From WJLY01 sp964562405 (GTDB lineage Bacteria > Joyebacterota > Joyebacteria > Joyebacterales > Joyebacteraceae), in contig CAZLTC010000015.1 in NCBI GenBank assembly GCA_964562405.1, forward strand, positions 1-44,947: a stretch of DNA of 44,947 bases, read 5' to 3'. Below, one piece after another: positions 16,938 to 26,264 of the stretch. Numbering within the stretch: the first letter of the stretch is position 1; each line of letters begins with the position of its first letter. The position numbers and the translations under genes are program-made. The notes beneath the pieces are model-generated. The model saw only the letters and a list, made by a program, of their open reading frames with translations. It ran no database searches and was not told where the DNA came from.

Positions 16938-18308
16938 ATGAAAGACCGCATTGAAGAGCTGATCCGCAAGCACAAGTCATCGTGCGACTACATAGAGGCG
17001 CACGTGGAGGAAACGGAGGAGACGCGTGTCGCCTTCAGCGGGGCCAGGCTGGAGGACCTCGGGAGGAAGACGGACTTCGGGGGTAATGTGAGGGCGCTGC
17101 ACAAGGGCGGCTGGGGCTTCACCTCGTTCAACAGCGTCGAGCGGATGGACGAGTTCGCGGGCCACGCCGTCGAGCAGGCGAGGATGGTGGGAACCGGCAC
17201 GAGCGAGCTTGCCCCGGTAGACCCGGTCCGGGTGGACGTCCCGTTCAACCTGAAGAGCGATCCCAGGGACGTTCCGCTGAGCGACAAGGTCGAGACCCTT
17301 CGCGCCTACAACGAGCAGGCTCTCGCGGGTCACGAGCTCATCGTCAACACAACGACGCGCTACTTCGACCGCATCCGCCGATTCTGGTACGCCAACAGCG
17401 AGGGTGCGCTCGTCTACCAGGAGCGGATGGACCTGGGAGGCGTCGTCGCTCCCGTCGCTTCCAGGAGTGGAGACACCCAGATGTACTCCGCGACCTTCGG
17501 GTCGAGCGACGACTACGGCGTCATTCTGGGGCTGGAGGGCGACGTGGCCAAGGCCGCGGAGATAGCTGTGGCCAAGCTCGACGCGCCGAAGGTGAAGGGC
17601 GGGGCCTACACGGTCCTGCTGGACCCCAAGCTGGCCGGAGTGTTCATACACGAAGCGTTCGGTCACCTGTCCGAGGCCGACAACGTCTACGAGGACAGCA
17701 AGCTCCGCGAGATCATGACCCTGGGTCGCGAGTTCGGCCGTCCGTTCCTGAACGTCTACGACTCAGGGCTGGACAAGGGAGTGCGCGGACATCTCGTGTA
17801 CGACGATGAGGGAGTGAAGACCGAGAAGACGTACCTGATACGCGAGGGTAGGCTCTCCGGCAGGCTCCACTCGCGCGAGACGGCCGGCAAGATGGGCGAG
17901 AAGCCGACGGGCAACGCCCGCTCGCTCGACTACCGCTTTCCGCCGATACCCAGGATGAGGAACACGATCATCGAAGCGGGCGACGCGTCCTTCGACGATG
18001 TGATTGCGGACATCGGACTGGGTCTCTACTGCATATCGGCCTTCGGCGGGCAGACGAACGGTGAGATGTTCACGTTCTCGTCGGCGAACGCCTACATGAT
18101 CCGTGACGGCAAGATCGCGGAGATGGTGCGCGACGCCACGCTTACCGGCAATGTCTTCGAGACGCTGAAGAACATCGACGCCCTGGGCGACGATCTCGCG
18201 ATCGACGACGGCCCGGGCGGGTGCGGCAAGGGTGGTCAGTTCCCGCTCCCCGTGAGCGACGGCAGCCCGCACGTCAGAATACGCAACGTCGTCATCGGAG
18301 GTGAGTAA
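16938..18308 (+). CDS. tldD: TldD metalloprotease subunit
   Basis: A 456-residue protein from ATG 16938 (GGAG at 16926-16929). The zinc motif HEAFGH is at 238-243 (FIHEAFGHLSEADN), and the conserved C-terminal region includes GQTNGEMFTFSSANAYMIRDG. TldD pairs with TldE to form a cytoplasmic protease that degrades or trims unfolded peptides threaded through its channel. In E. coli it matures microcin B17 and degrades CcdA. tldE follows after one base. A leader protease is missing from the RiPP operon 10 kb upstream, so this pair is a candidate for that job; this is inference. Confidence 0.95.
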   Translation: MKDRIEELIRKHKSSCDYIEAHVEETEETRVAFSGARLEDLGRKTDFGGNVRALHKGGWGFTSFNSVERMDEFAGHAVEQARMVGTGTSELAPVDPVRVDVPFNLKSDPRDVPLSDKVETLRAYNEQALAGHELIVNTTTRYFDRIRRFWYANSEGALVYQERMDLGGVVAPVASRSGDTQMYSATFGSSDDYGVILGLEGDVAKAAEIAVAKLDAPKVKGGAYTVLLDPKLAGVFIHEAFGHLSEADNVYEDSKLREIMTLGREFGRPFLNVYDSGLDKGVRGHLVYDDEGVKTEKTYLIREGRLSGRLHSRETAGKMGEKPTGNARSLDYRFPPIPRMRNTIIEAGDASFDDVIADIGLGLYCISAFGGQTNGEMFTFSSANAYMIRDGKIAEMVRDATLTGNVFETLKNIDALGDDLAIDDGPGGCGKGGQFPLPVSDGSPHVRIRNVVIGGE

Positions 18309-18309
18309 C

Positions 18310-19650
18310 GTGAAGACCATCATCGAGAGAGCGAGAGCGAAGGGAGCGTCGAGCTGCGAGGTCTACGGTCTCACGAGCCTCCGGACCGAGGTGGAGTTCG
18401 AGGCCAACAAGCTGAAGGGCGTGTCGAGGACGGAGGAGAGCGGCTTCGCGCTGCGCGTGGTCAAGGACGGCCGAGTCGGTTTCTCCTCGAGCACCAGGGT
18501 CGACGACCCTGACGGACTGGCGAGTGCGGCCGTGGCCACCGCCGAGTTCGGGGAGCCGGCATCGTTCGACTTCGCCGGGCCCGTGCACATGCCCGAGGTG
18601 TCATGCAGCGACGAGATGGTGAAGGGTCTCGACGTCGAGGACATGATGGCGAGGCCGAGGGACGCCATCGGCAGGCTGCTCTCCTACGATGCGGAGCTGA
18701 TGTGTGACTGTTCCACGATCCGGGAGATACAGACCGTCTCCATGCTGACGTCGGGCGGCCTGGAGGCCGCGTACGACCGGACCCTGTACAGGTTCGCGGT
18801 GAGCGGCAGGCTCATCGAGGGGACGAATCTCCTCGAGTGCGGCGGGTACTACGGCGGGACGACGCTCGATTCTGACGGGCAGAAGCTGGTGTCGAGGGTC
18901 ATCGACGACATCAAGAACGGGCGGAAGAACGCGCCGGTCAAGGGAGGTCCGACGACCGTGATGTTCACGCCGAACGCCGTGGCGGACATCTTCCTGACGC
19001 TCCACTACGGCGTCAGTGGCTCCATCGTCGAGCGTGGCATCTCGCCGCTGCGTGCAAAGCTCGGCGAGCGGGTCTTCGATGAGCGTATCACGATCTACGA
19101 CGACGGTCTGGCAAGGGGCGGCTACGCCGCGGGCCCGTTCGACGACGAGGGTGTTCCGATGCAGAGAACTACCATCGTGAAGGACGGCGTACTCGAACAT
19201 CTGCTCACCGACCTTCGCACGGGCAAGAAGCTCGAGCTGCCGCTCACGGGCAACGCCGCCAGGGCGAAGCGGCTCGTGATGAGCAAGGACCTCGGAAAGG
19301 TTCCGTCGCCTGAGATAACCAACTGGGAGATGGCCGGAGGCGACGTGACGCACGAGGATCTTCTCGGCGACGTGAAGAACGGAGTGATCGTCGACCGGAT
19401 CATGGGCATCCTGATGAGCAACCTGATCGCCGGCGATTTCTCGGGCAACATCGCTCTCGGGTTCAAGGTCGAGGACGGGAAGGTGAGGGGCAGGGTCAAG
19501 GACACGATGGTGGCGGGCAACATCTACAATCTGCTGCGCGACAACGTGCTGGCCGTGTCGAGCGACGTCGAACGAGTCGGTCAGTTCGGGTTCGTGGGAA
19601 GCCACAAGTACCCGTACCTGTTGATGCGCGACGTTTCGATCTCGGCCTAG
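18310..19650 (+). CDS. pmbA: TldE/PmbA, partner of TldD
   Basis: About 446 residues. I chose GTG 18310 because GGAGGTGAG at 18297-18305 spaces well with it; GTG 18301 lies within that ribosome site. The sequence follows the PmbA pattern: a start like TIIERARAKGASSCEVYG, a middle GGYYGGTTLDSDG, and the end NIYNLLRDNVLAVSSDVERVG. It lacks the HEAFGH motif, as expected of the non-catalytic subunit. With TldD it forms the heterodimeric protease. Confidence 0.95.
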   Translation: MKTIIERARAKGASSCEVYGLTSLRTEVEFEANKLKGVSRTEESGFALRVVKDGRVGFSSSTRVDDPDGLASAAVATAEFGEPASFDFAGPVHMPEVSCSDEMVKGLDVEDMMARPRDAIGRLLSYDAELMCDCSTIREIQTVSMLTSGGLEAAYDRTLYRFAVSGRLIEGTNLLECGGYYGGTTLDSDGQKLVSRVIDDIKNGRKNAPVKGGPTTVMFTPNAVADIFLTLHYGVSGSIVERGISPLRAKLGERVFDERITIYDDGLARGGYAAGPFDDEGVPMQRTTIVKDGVLEHLLTDLRTGKKLELPLTGNAARAKRLVMSKDLGKVPSPEITNWEMAGGDVTHEDLLGDVKNGVIVDRIMGILMSNLIAGDFSGNIALGFKVEDGKVRGRVKDTMVAGNIYNLLRDNVLAVSSDVERVGQFGFVGSHKYPYLLMRDVSISA

Positions 19651-19716
19651 CCGAGCTTCCCTGACTGAGCGCGAGGGCCCTCGGGCCGTCGCCAACTCGA
19701 CAGGATGGAGGCAGTC

Positions 19717-21609
19717 ATGCGAGGTGTGATTCGTGCGTTCGCGCTTGTCTTCGTGATCGCGGCCCTCGCCGCCCCGGCGTGTTCCAAGGACTACTACGTG
19801 CGCGACGTCGCGATCGATGTCACCGTGCGGCCCGACGGCGGGTTCGACTTCAGCGAACAGCGCACTTTCAGCTTCGACGGCGACTTCACGTTTGCGTACT
19901 ACCGTGTCGAGAAGGCGAGAACCGCCGGAGGCTCGCGCGTAGACATCGCCGATTTCGCGATCGGGGAGAGTGGTCGGCCGTATCAGATGCGGCCGGCCAG
20001 GGAGATAGATGACGCAAGACCCCCGGGCACCTACTGGGTCGACTACGACTACGAAGGTCGGTACGTATACGCCAAGTGGTTCTACCGTGCCTCCGATGAG
20101 GACCGGACCTTCGACATCTCCTACAGGGTCGACGACGCCGTAACTGTCTACGACGACTTCGCCCAGCTCTACTGGAAGTTCGTCGGGGACGCGTGGGACG
20201 TACGCACCCGAAGGGTGACAGGAACGATCCACCTGCCGCCCGGAGCAGACAAGGACAAGGTTCGCGCGTGGCTGCACACAACGCTGACGAGCCGGTACGA
20301 TATCGTCGATGAGCGCACGGTCACGTTCGAGGCAGACGATCTGTCCGCGGGCCAGTTCGTCGAGCTCAGAGTTCTCTTCCCGCCGGATCTCGTGCCGGGC
20401 GCCCAGACGCGCGTGTCGGGGAACATCTGGGACAAGGCTTTCGTCGAGGAGAGCCGCTGGGTCGAGGAGGCCAACCAGAAGCGCGTGCAGGCGCAGCGCT
20501 ATCTGGCCAGGAGGGAGGCGGCGCGCCGGACGGCCGGCCGCATCGCGGTGGTGATCGCTGCGGCCGCGCTCCTGACGTGGTTCTTCACGTTCCGCCGGTT
20601 TGGGAAGGAACACCCCGTCCAGTTCACGGGAGACTACTTCCGCGAACTCCCGTCCGAGCGGCCGCCGGCCGTCGTCGGGTACCTCTACAATTCGGGCTTC
20701 GTGGGCGCCGGAGACATGGTGGCCACGATCATGGATATGGCCAAGCGAGGATACTTACGGATACGTGAGGTCAAGCACGAGGACCGGGGCATCCTCGAGA
20801 AACTCGGCGGGCTACCGGAGTACGATTACATCATTGACCTGGTCAACAAGGACATGTCGGGGCTCATGCGCTACGAGCAGAGCCTTCTCGTGTTCCTCTT
20901 CTCTGCCAGGAGCTCACACGAGGACAGCCTGTCCCTCTACGAGTTCAAGAAGGAGGCGCAGAAGAGCCCGCAGAGGTTCCACTCGTGGTTCACCAAGTGG
21001 AAGAAGATGGTCGTCAAGGCCGCCGAGTCCGAGGGCCTTCTGGAGAAGAAAAGCTCCACGATGGCCATCGTCGTCGCGGTCGTTGGCGGCGTTACGACGG
21101 CGCTCGGATTCCTCATCGCCGTGTCGACGCAGCAGCTTTTCGGCCTCGCCCCACTCGTCGTGGGCATACTGGTCATCGCGCTCTCACAGCTCATCAAGCG
21201 AAGGAGCGCGGAGGCCGCGGAGGAGTTCAAGAAGTGGCAGGCGCTACGCAAGTTTCTTCTGCACTTCTCGACACTCGACGAGGCGCCTCCCATGTCGCTG
21301 GTCCTCTGGGAGCACTTTCTCGTGTACGCCGTCACGCTCGGGGTCGCCAAGCAGGTTCTCGAGCAGCTCGAGCCGATGATCCCGCAGCTCGAGGCGGCCG
21401 GAGGCAGGACGTTCGCTGCCGGGTGGTACGCCGGTGCCGCGGGCAGGATGGGTGAGGGCCTGGGCGGCAGTATCTCCGGCCTGTCCGAAGGTCTCTCGAG
21501 CATGGTTTCCGTGGCCGGAAGCGCCATGAGCACGGCGAGCGGGACCGGCGGGGGAGGAACGGGCGGTGGTGGCGGCGGTGGCGGAGGCGGCGGAGGCGGA
21601 GCGGGCTAG
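19717..21609 (+). CDS. DUF2207 membrane protein with poly-glycine tail
   Basis: About 630 residues from ATG 19717, chosen because GGAGG (19707-19711) precedes it; ATG 19705 overlaps that site. A signal peptide (to about APAC) precedes the extracytoplasmic DUF2207 domain (about 25-245, starting YYVRDVAIDVTVRPDGGFD). Then come a membrane helix (IAVVIAAAALLTWFF), a cytoplasmic part (YFRELPSERPPAVVGYLYN), and two close helices (VVAVVGGVTTALGFLIAV and APLVVGILVIAL). The tail ends in a run of glycines broken by Thr, a known feature of this family. Function is unknown. Confidence 0.85.
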   Translation: MRGVIRAFALVFVIAALAAPACSKDYYVRDVAIDVTVRPDGGFDFSEQRTFSFDGDFTFAYYRVEKARTAGGSRVDIADFAIGESGRPYQMRPAREIDDARPPGTYWVDYDYEGRYVYAKWFYRASDEDRTFDISYRVDDAVTVYDDFAQLYWKFVGDAWDVRTRRVTGTIHLPPGADKDKVRAWLHTTLTSRYDIVDERTVTFEADDLSAGQFVELRVLFPPDLVPGAQTRVSGNIWDKAFVEESRWVEEANQKRVQAQRYLARREAARRTAGRIAVVIAAAALLTWFFTFRRFGKEHPVQFTGDYFRELPSERPPAVVGYLYNSGFVGAGDMVATIMDMAKRGYLRIREVKHEDRGILEKLGGLPEYDYIIDLVNKDMSGLMRYEQSLLVFLFSARSSHEDSLSLYEFKKEAQKSPQRFHSWFTKWKKMVVKAAESEGLLEKKSSTMAIVVAVVGGVTTALGFLIAVSTQQLFGLAPLVVGILVIALSQLIKRRSAEAAEEFKKWQALRKFLLHFSTLDEAPPMSLVLWEHFLVYAVTLGVAKQVLEQLEPMIPQLEAAGGRTFAAGWYAGAAGRMGEGLGGSISGLSEGLSSMVSVAGSAMSTASGTGGGGTGGGGGGGGGGGGGAG

Positions 21610-21679
21610 ACCTCCCCTCGGAGAGGCGACGGCTCGCGCGAGCAACACCTCATCCGGTGCCACTCGGGCTGGAGGCGTC

Positions 21680-22111
21680 TTGGGCGCTCGTCCCGTGTAC
21701 ACGGAAGTCGAGCACACGGCCGACGTCGGCATCGAGCTGACTGCGCGGACGCTGCGCACGGCGTTCGAGAACGCGGCCGCGGCCATGTTCGACCTGATGT
21801 GCCCGCTCGATGCGGTCGATGGTCGGGAGGTCAGAACCGTTTGCGCTGAAGCCCGGAGCGGCGACATCGAGGCGCTCCTCGTCAGATGGCTTGCCGAGCT
21901 GCTCTACCTCCACGAGCGCGACCGCATGCTCCTATCGGAGTTCTCCGTACTCGAGCTCGATGCAGAAGGGCTCATCGCGCGCGTGGCGGGCGAGCCGTTC
22001 GACCCGGAGCGCCACAGCGTCACCACCGACATCAAGGCGCCGACCTACCACGAACTGGTCATTCGCGAGACCGGCGACCACTGGATGGTCCGAGTCATCT
22101 TCGACACGTGA
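21680..22111 (+). CDS. Archease, RtcB activator
   Basis: A protein of about 143 residues. TTG 21680 has GGAGG at 21671-21675; GTG 21695 would begin at the usual family start (YTEVEHTADVGIE) but lacks a ribosome site. Conserved parts are HTADVG near the start, LLVRWLAELLYLHE, and the C-terminal TDIKAPTYHEL, which holds metal- and RtcB-contacting acidic residues. Archease speeds guanylylation and turnover of RtcB, and rtcB follows directly. The two form a compact RNA ligation and repair module. Confidence 0.9.
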   Translation: MGARPVYTEVEHTADVGIELTARTLRTAFENAAAAMFDLMCPLDAVDGREVRTVCAEARSGDIEALLVRWLAELLYLHERDRMLLSEFSVLELDAEGLIARVAGEPFDPERHSVTTDIKAPTYHELVIRETGDHWMVRVIFDT

Positions 22112-22185
22112 AGCGTGCCCCTCCTCCGCCGGTCGCCCAGGCACCCCTCTGTGAGGGTGAGGCGCAGGAGCCAAGCGAGGTCCGG

Positions 22186-23640
22186 ATGTCAGCATCCCAT
22201 GACAGAATGAGACAGCTTTCGGACTGCGTGTGGGAGATCCCGCGCGAGGGCGGCATGCGCGTGCCCGGCAGGATCTACGCCGACGAGAAGCTCATGAGGA
22301 GCATCCGGCAGGAGAACGCGGTTGACCAGGTCGCCAACGTGGCTCATCTCCCCGGCATCGTCGGCGCGTCGCTCGCGATGCCCGACATTCACTGGGGCTA
22401 CGGATTCCCCATCGGCGGCGTGGCGGCGACCGACCCTTCCTGCGGCGGCGTCATATCCCCGGGCGGCGTCGGCTACGACATCAACTGCGGGGTGAGGCTC
22501 GTCGCCTCATCGATGGTTCGCGAGGACGTCGAGCCCAGGCTTCCCGACCTCGTCAGCGCCCTCTTTCGAGACGTCCCCTGCGGGTTGGGCTCGAGCGGCG
22601 CGATCGGCAAGCTCACGCGCGGGGACCTGATGTCCGTTCTCGAGGAGGGAGCCGCGTGGGCCGTCGAGCGCGGCTACGGTCGGCCAGGCGACCTCGAGCG
22701 GACCGAGGAGGGCGGACGTCTCTCGATGGCCGACGTATCCAGGGTGAGCAAGCGCGCGGTCGAGCGCGGCCTCGACCAGGTGGGCACTCTCGGGTCGGGC
22801 AACCACTTCATGGAACTGGGCGTAGTCGACGAGGTCTACGACGTCGACGCGGCCCGTGCGTACGGTCTGATCCCGGGACGCGTCACGCTCCTCATCCACT
22901 CGGGATCGCGGGGTCTCGGCTATCAGGTGTGCGACGACTACCTGGAGGTGATGCAGGGCGCGGTCTCGAAGTACGGTATCGAGCTTCCCGATCGCCAGCT
23001 CGCCTGTGCGCCGGTCGAGTCCCGTGAAGGCAGTGACTACCTGGCGGCGATGGCCTGCGCGGCCAACTACGCGTGGGCGAACAGGCAGGTCATGATGGCG
23101 CTGGCGCTTCGCTCCATTAGCGGCGTGATGGGCGCGAGCGAGGAGTCGCTCGGCCTGAGACTTGTCTATGACGTCTGCCACAACATTGCCAAGATCGAGA
23201 AGCATGAGGTCGAGGGACGGACGCGGAGTCTCTGCGTGCACCGCAAGGGAGCCACGCGCGCGTTTCCTGCCGGGCATCCCGACGTCCCGTCCCCGTACAG
23301 GGGAGTGGGGCAGCCGGTGCTCGTGCCCGGGGACATGGGGCGCAGCTCCTACGTCTGCGTGGGGACGGAGCGGGCGCTGTCCGAGACGTTCGGAAGCTCG
23401 TGTCACGGCGCCGGCCGCGTGATGTCCCGCACGAAGGCGAGGAAGTCGGCGCAAGGACGCAGGATCGCCGACGAGCTGTTCGAGCGTGGCGTGGTGGTAA
23501 TGGCGACCGGCAAGGCCACGCTCGCCGAGGAGATGCCGGATGCCTACAAGGACGTCGCCGACGTCGTGGACGTCACCGAGCGGGCAGGGATCGCGCGCCG
23601 CGTGGCGCGGCTCAGGCCCATCGGAGTCATAAAGGGCTGA
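22186..23640 (+). CDS. rtcB: RtcB RNA ligase
   Basis: A protein of about 484 residues from ATG 22186 (GCGAGG just upstream; ATG 22207 is an alternative). Metal-binding C101 (GYDINCGVRL), the conserved MPDIHWGYGFPIGGVAA, NHFMELG, HSGSRGLGYQV and the guanylylated H407 in CHGAGRVMSR are all present. RtcB joins 2',3'-cyclic phosphate or 3'-phosphate RNA ends to 5'-OH ends using GTP and manganese. Length and motif spacing match full-length archaeal-type RtcB. Pairing with archease supports an active repair ligase. Confidence 0.97.
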   Translation: MSASHDRMRQLSDCVWEIPREGGMRVPGRIYADEKLMRSIRQENAVDQVANVAHLPGIVGASLAMPDIHWGYGFPIGGVAATDPSCGGVISPGGVGYDINCGVRLVASSMVREDVEPRLPDLVSALFRDVPCGLGSSGAIGKLTRGDLMSVLEEGAAWAVERGYGRPGDLERTEEGGRLSMADVSRVSKRAVERGLDQVGTLGSGNHFMELGVVDEVYDVDAARAYGLIPGRVTLLIHSGSRGLGYQVCDDYLEVMQGAVSKYGIELPDRQLACAPVESREGSDYLAAMACAANYAWANRQVMMALALRSISGVMGASEESLGLRLVYDVCHNIAKIEKHEVEGRTRSLCVHRKGATRAFPAGHPDVPSPYRGVGQPVLVPGDMGRSSYVCVGTERALSETFGSSCHGAGRVMSRTKARKSAQGRRIADELFERGVVVMATGKATLAEEMPDAYKDVADVVDVTERAGIARRVARLRPIGVIKG

Positions 23641-23646
23641 CCGCAC

Positions 23647-25362
23647 ATGAAGAACGAGGAGATCGCAACCGCCTTCCAGACTCTCGCCGACGTCCTCGAG
23701 ATCAAGGGCGCCAACGCGTTCCGCGTGAATGCGTACCGCCGCGCGTCCCGCATCGTGGAGGGGCTTGGCGCCGATGTGGCGGGGCTTTCGTCCTCGGGTG
23801 AGCTCCGGGAGATCCCGGGGATAGGTGAGGGGACGGCTTCGCTCATAGACGAGTATCTCGAGTCGGGCAGGATGTCGGCCCTTGATGACGAACGCAAGAC
23901 GATACCCAAGGGTCTCATCGAGCTTCTCGCCGTTCCGGGGCTCGGCCCCAAAACAATAGGTCTTCTCTGGAAGGAACTGGACGTCCGGTCGCTCTCCCGT
24001 CTCAAGCGCGCCCTCCGGGGAGGCAGGATACTCGACCTGCCGGGCATGGGGCGGAAGAAGGTCGAGAACATTCGCGCCGGTGTCGCGGCCTACGAGTCGC
24101 GCACCGGCAGGCTCACGCTCGGAGTCGTCCTTCCGATGGCGCGCGGCATCGTCGGCGAGCTTGAGCGGATGACGGAGGTGAAGCAGATCGAACTGGCGGG
24201 CTCGGTCAGGCGCTACCGCGAGACGATCGGGGACATCGACGTGCTCGTCGCGTCGACGAGGCCCGACAGGGTCATCGAAGCCTTCACTCACCTGGAGCAA
24301 GTTGAGGAGGTGCTCGCCGCCGGCTCGACGAAGGCGAGCGTACGCATCGCGGGAGCCCTGCAGGTCGATCTTCGCGTGGTCGAGCCCGCGTCGTGGGGAG
24401 CGGCGCTCGTCTACTTCACCGGCTCGGCCGACCACAACGTCCGGCTGCGCGGGCTGGCGATAGACCGGGGGATGAAGCTCAACGAGTACGCGCTCCTGAA
24501 GGGCGAGCGAGCAGTCGCGGCGAAGACGGAGGCGGCCGTCTACTCGAAACTGGGACTCGAGTTCGTTCCGCCGGAGCTGCGCGAGGACAGAGGAGAGGTC
24601 GAGGCAGCGCAGGCCGGCGAGCTGCCGGAGCTCATAGAGGTTGGCGACATGAGGGGGGACCTTCATGTCCACTCGAACTGGAGCGACGGCCACGGGACGA
24701 TCGAGGAGATGGCGCGCGCGTGCCGGCGCAGAGGATACGCTTACATGTCGATCAACGACCATTCGCGCTCGCTCGGCATCGCGCACGGTCTCGACCCGGC
24801 GCGTCTCGATGAACAGATGGAGGAGATCAACGCGGTCAACTCGAAGCTCAAGCGCTTCACAATACTCAGGGGGACCGAGGTCGACATACTGTCCGACGGG
24901 ACATTGGACCTCCCGGACGAACTCCTGGAGAGGCTCGACATCGTGGTCGCCTCCATCCACAGCGGGTTCAGCCAGAGCAGCGACCAGATAACCGGGCGCA
25001 TTGTCTCGGCCATAGAGAACCCTAACGTAGACATCATCGCGCACCCGACCGGCCGTCTGCTGGGGAGCCGGGAGCCCTATGCCGTTGACCTCGAGCGCGT
25101 GATGAAGGCCGCGGCCGAGGCCGGGACCGCCCTCGAGATTAACGCGTACCACGAGAGGCTCGATCTGTGCGACACGAACGCGCGCAGGGCCAGGGATCTC
25201 GGTGTCGACGTCGTGATATCGACCGACTCGCACCGTCCCGACGACCTCAACTCGATGGAACTTGGGGTGCACACGGCCCGCCGGGGCTGGCTGCGCAAGG
25301 CCGATGTGCTCAACACGCGCCCTCTGCGATCCCTTCTTTCAAGGCTCCGTAACGGGTCCTGA
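23647..25362 (+). CDS. polX: PolX family DNA polymerase with PHP domain
   Basis: A 571-residue protein starting six bases after rtcB. The N-terminal HhH-containing 8-kDa-like domain has two helix-hairpin-helix motifs (REIPGIGEGTASLI, LAVPGLGPKTIGLLW). The nucleotidyltransferase palm has GSVRRYRETIGDIDVLV with the metal aspartates. The C-terminal PHP domain begins DLHVHSNWSDG and ends with HPTGRL and STDSHRPDDL. Bacterial PolX fills short gaps in base excision repair and has 3'-5' exonuclease and AP endonuclease activity in the PHP domain. All key residues I can check are present. Confidence 0.95.
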   Translation: MKNEEIATAFQTLADVLEIKGANAFRVNAYRRASRIVEGLGADVAGLSSSGELREIPGIGEGTASLIDEYLESGRMSALDDERKTIPKGLIELLAVPGLGPKTIGLLWKELDVRSLSRLKRALRGGRILDLPGMGRKKVENIRAGVAAYESRTGRLTLGVVLPMARGIVGELERMTEVKQIELAGSVRRYRETIGDIDVLVASTRPDRVIEAFTHLEQVEEVLAAGSTKASVRIAGALQVDLRVVEPASWGAALVYFTGSADHNVRLRGLAIDRGMKLNEYALLKGERAVAAKTEAAVYSKLGLEFVPPELREDRGEVEAAQAGELPELIEVGDMRGDLHVHSNWSDGHGTIEEMARACRRRGYAYMSINDHSRSLGIAHGLDPARLDEQMEEINAVNSKLKRFTILRGTEVDILSDGTLDLPDELLERLDIVVASIHSGFSQSSDQITGRIVSAIENPNVDIIAHPTGRLLGSREPYAVDLERVMKAAAEAGTALEINAYHERLDLCDTNARRARDLGVDVVISTDSHRPDDLNSMELGVHTARRGWLRKADVLNTRPLRSLLSRLRNGS

Positions 25363-25441
25363 AGCCGATCTCCCCAGACCATCCCGTTTCAAGGGCACAA
25401 AAGACCGTGCTGCCGCTCATCATCCTCGCAGAGAGGGGTAT

Positions 25442-25457
25442 TGGCACGGGCTGTGCT
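25442..25457 (+). promoter_or_regulatory. Sigma-54-like promoter, weaker match
   Basis: TGGCACGGGCTGTGCT has GG at 25443-25444 and GC at 25455-25456 with the correct 10-base spacing; the -12 box is GTGC instead of TTGC. It lies just before a good sigma-70 promoter, so it may be chance or a second promoter. Confidence 0.35.
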
Positions 25458-25459
25458 TC

Positions 25460-25488
25460 TTGACGAACACTAGGGTTTGTGATAGAAT
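25460..25488 (+). promoter_or_regulatory. Sigma-70 promoter of the Cys-rich secreted protein gene
   Basis: TTGACG (25460-25465), a 17-base spacer and TAGAAT (25483-25488). Transcription should begin near 25495, about 55 bases before GTG 25551. The AT-rich context stands out from the surrounding GC-rich DNA. Confidence 0.65.
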
Positions 25489-25550
25489 TGCAGGTAATCG
25501 GCGGAGTGCGCCCACAGGATGTCGAATCGGTCAACATGCGAGGAGGACCC

Positions 25551-26180
25551 GTGAGACACATCAAGACGACACTGATGCTGGTGACGGCGGTCGTGCTCGG
25601 AGCCGCGCTGCTGAGTCCTGCCGGAGCAGCGGTGACGTGCAGCGCGGTCGGCGAGGCTCACGGCATCGGCGGAGGCATGTTCGAGTACTGCGTAACAGTG
25701 ACCTGGGGGTTCATGGGGTTCGCCGCGCCCGATCGGTTCGACATCGCGCTTCCGAGTCTCGACGGCTGCGAGTTCTACAATCCCGACAATCCATTCCAGG
25801 CGAGCTACATCGTTCCGGGCGGCGGCACATCGGACGCTGAGCAGGGCTGCCTGAACGTTCAGGGCATGCCGGTGCAGCAGATCGAGTGGGTGGGGGAGGT
25901 CAGGTTCGAGGAGGCCGACTGCTGGCTGCCGACCTTGCACGTCGCATATGAGAACGTCGGTTCGACCGTCAACTGCACGCCGCTCTCCGACGGCTCGGGG
26001 ACCTTCTGCTTCACGTCCTACGGCATTCCGATGCCGTCCCAGACGTACTACGAAGGCGTCATCATCAAGGCGGGGGACTACTGCCTCGTCTGCGATTACA
26101 CGGGCCCGCTGCCCGAGTGCAACATCTGGAGTCCGGTCGAGACCACCAGCTGGGGCACGATCAAGAGCCTGTACCGATAG
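25551..26180 (+). CDS. Cys-rich secreted protein with WGTIKSLYR tail
   Basis: About 209 residues from GTG 25551 behind AGGAGGA. A signal peptide runs to PAGAA (about residue 25). The mature part has ten to twelve cysteines, many in pairs (for example YCLVCDY), consistent with disulfide bonds in the periplasm or outside. No catalytic motif or known domain is recognised. The last residues, TTSWGTIKSLYR, match the ends of two unrelated-looking lipoproteins at 32925 and 33607 and of the pseudogene at 34261. The gene has its own promoter and terminator. Confidence 0.8.
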   Translation: MRHIKTTLMLVTAVVLGAALLSPAGAAVTCSAVGEAHGIGGGMFEYCVTVTWGFMGFAAPDRFDIALPSLDGCEFYNPDNPFQASYIVPGGGTSDAEQGCLNVQGMPVQQIEWVGEVRFEEADCWLPTLHVAYENVGSTVNCTPLSDGSGTFCFTSYGIPMPSQTYYEGVIIKAGDYCLVCDYTGPLPECNIWSPVETTSWGTIKSLYR

Positions 26181-26207
26181 ACCACCGCGCACCCCCTGCG
26201 CAACCGA

Positions 26208-26241
26208 AGAAGGGATGTTCCTCAAGAGGAACATCCCTTCT
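26208..26241. terminator. Bidirectional terminator between convergent genes
   Basis: A 14-bp perfect stem (26208-26221 with 26228-26241, AGAAGGGATGTTCC) around a 6-base loop, followed by CGTTTGTTG. It lies between the secreted-protein gene (+) and htpX (-) and can serve both. Confidence 0.8.
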
Positions 26242-26264
26242 CGTTTGTTGCGTTCGGCCCTGTC

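Noticed and set aside
18601..20613. 670-codon reverse ORF opposite tldE and the DUF2207 gene
   Set aside because: Shadow of two well-supported forward genes; its translation is low-complexity Arg/Val/Asp-rich with no family features.
22507..25272. Very long (921-codon) reverse ORF opposite rtcB and polX
   Set aside because: Both forward genes have complete, well-known motifs; the reverse frame is open only because of high GC at third positions.
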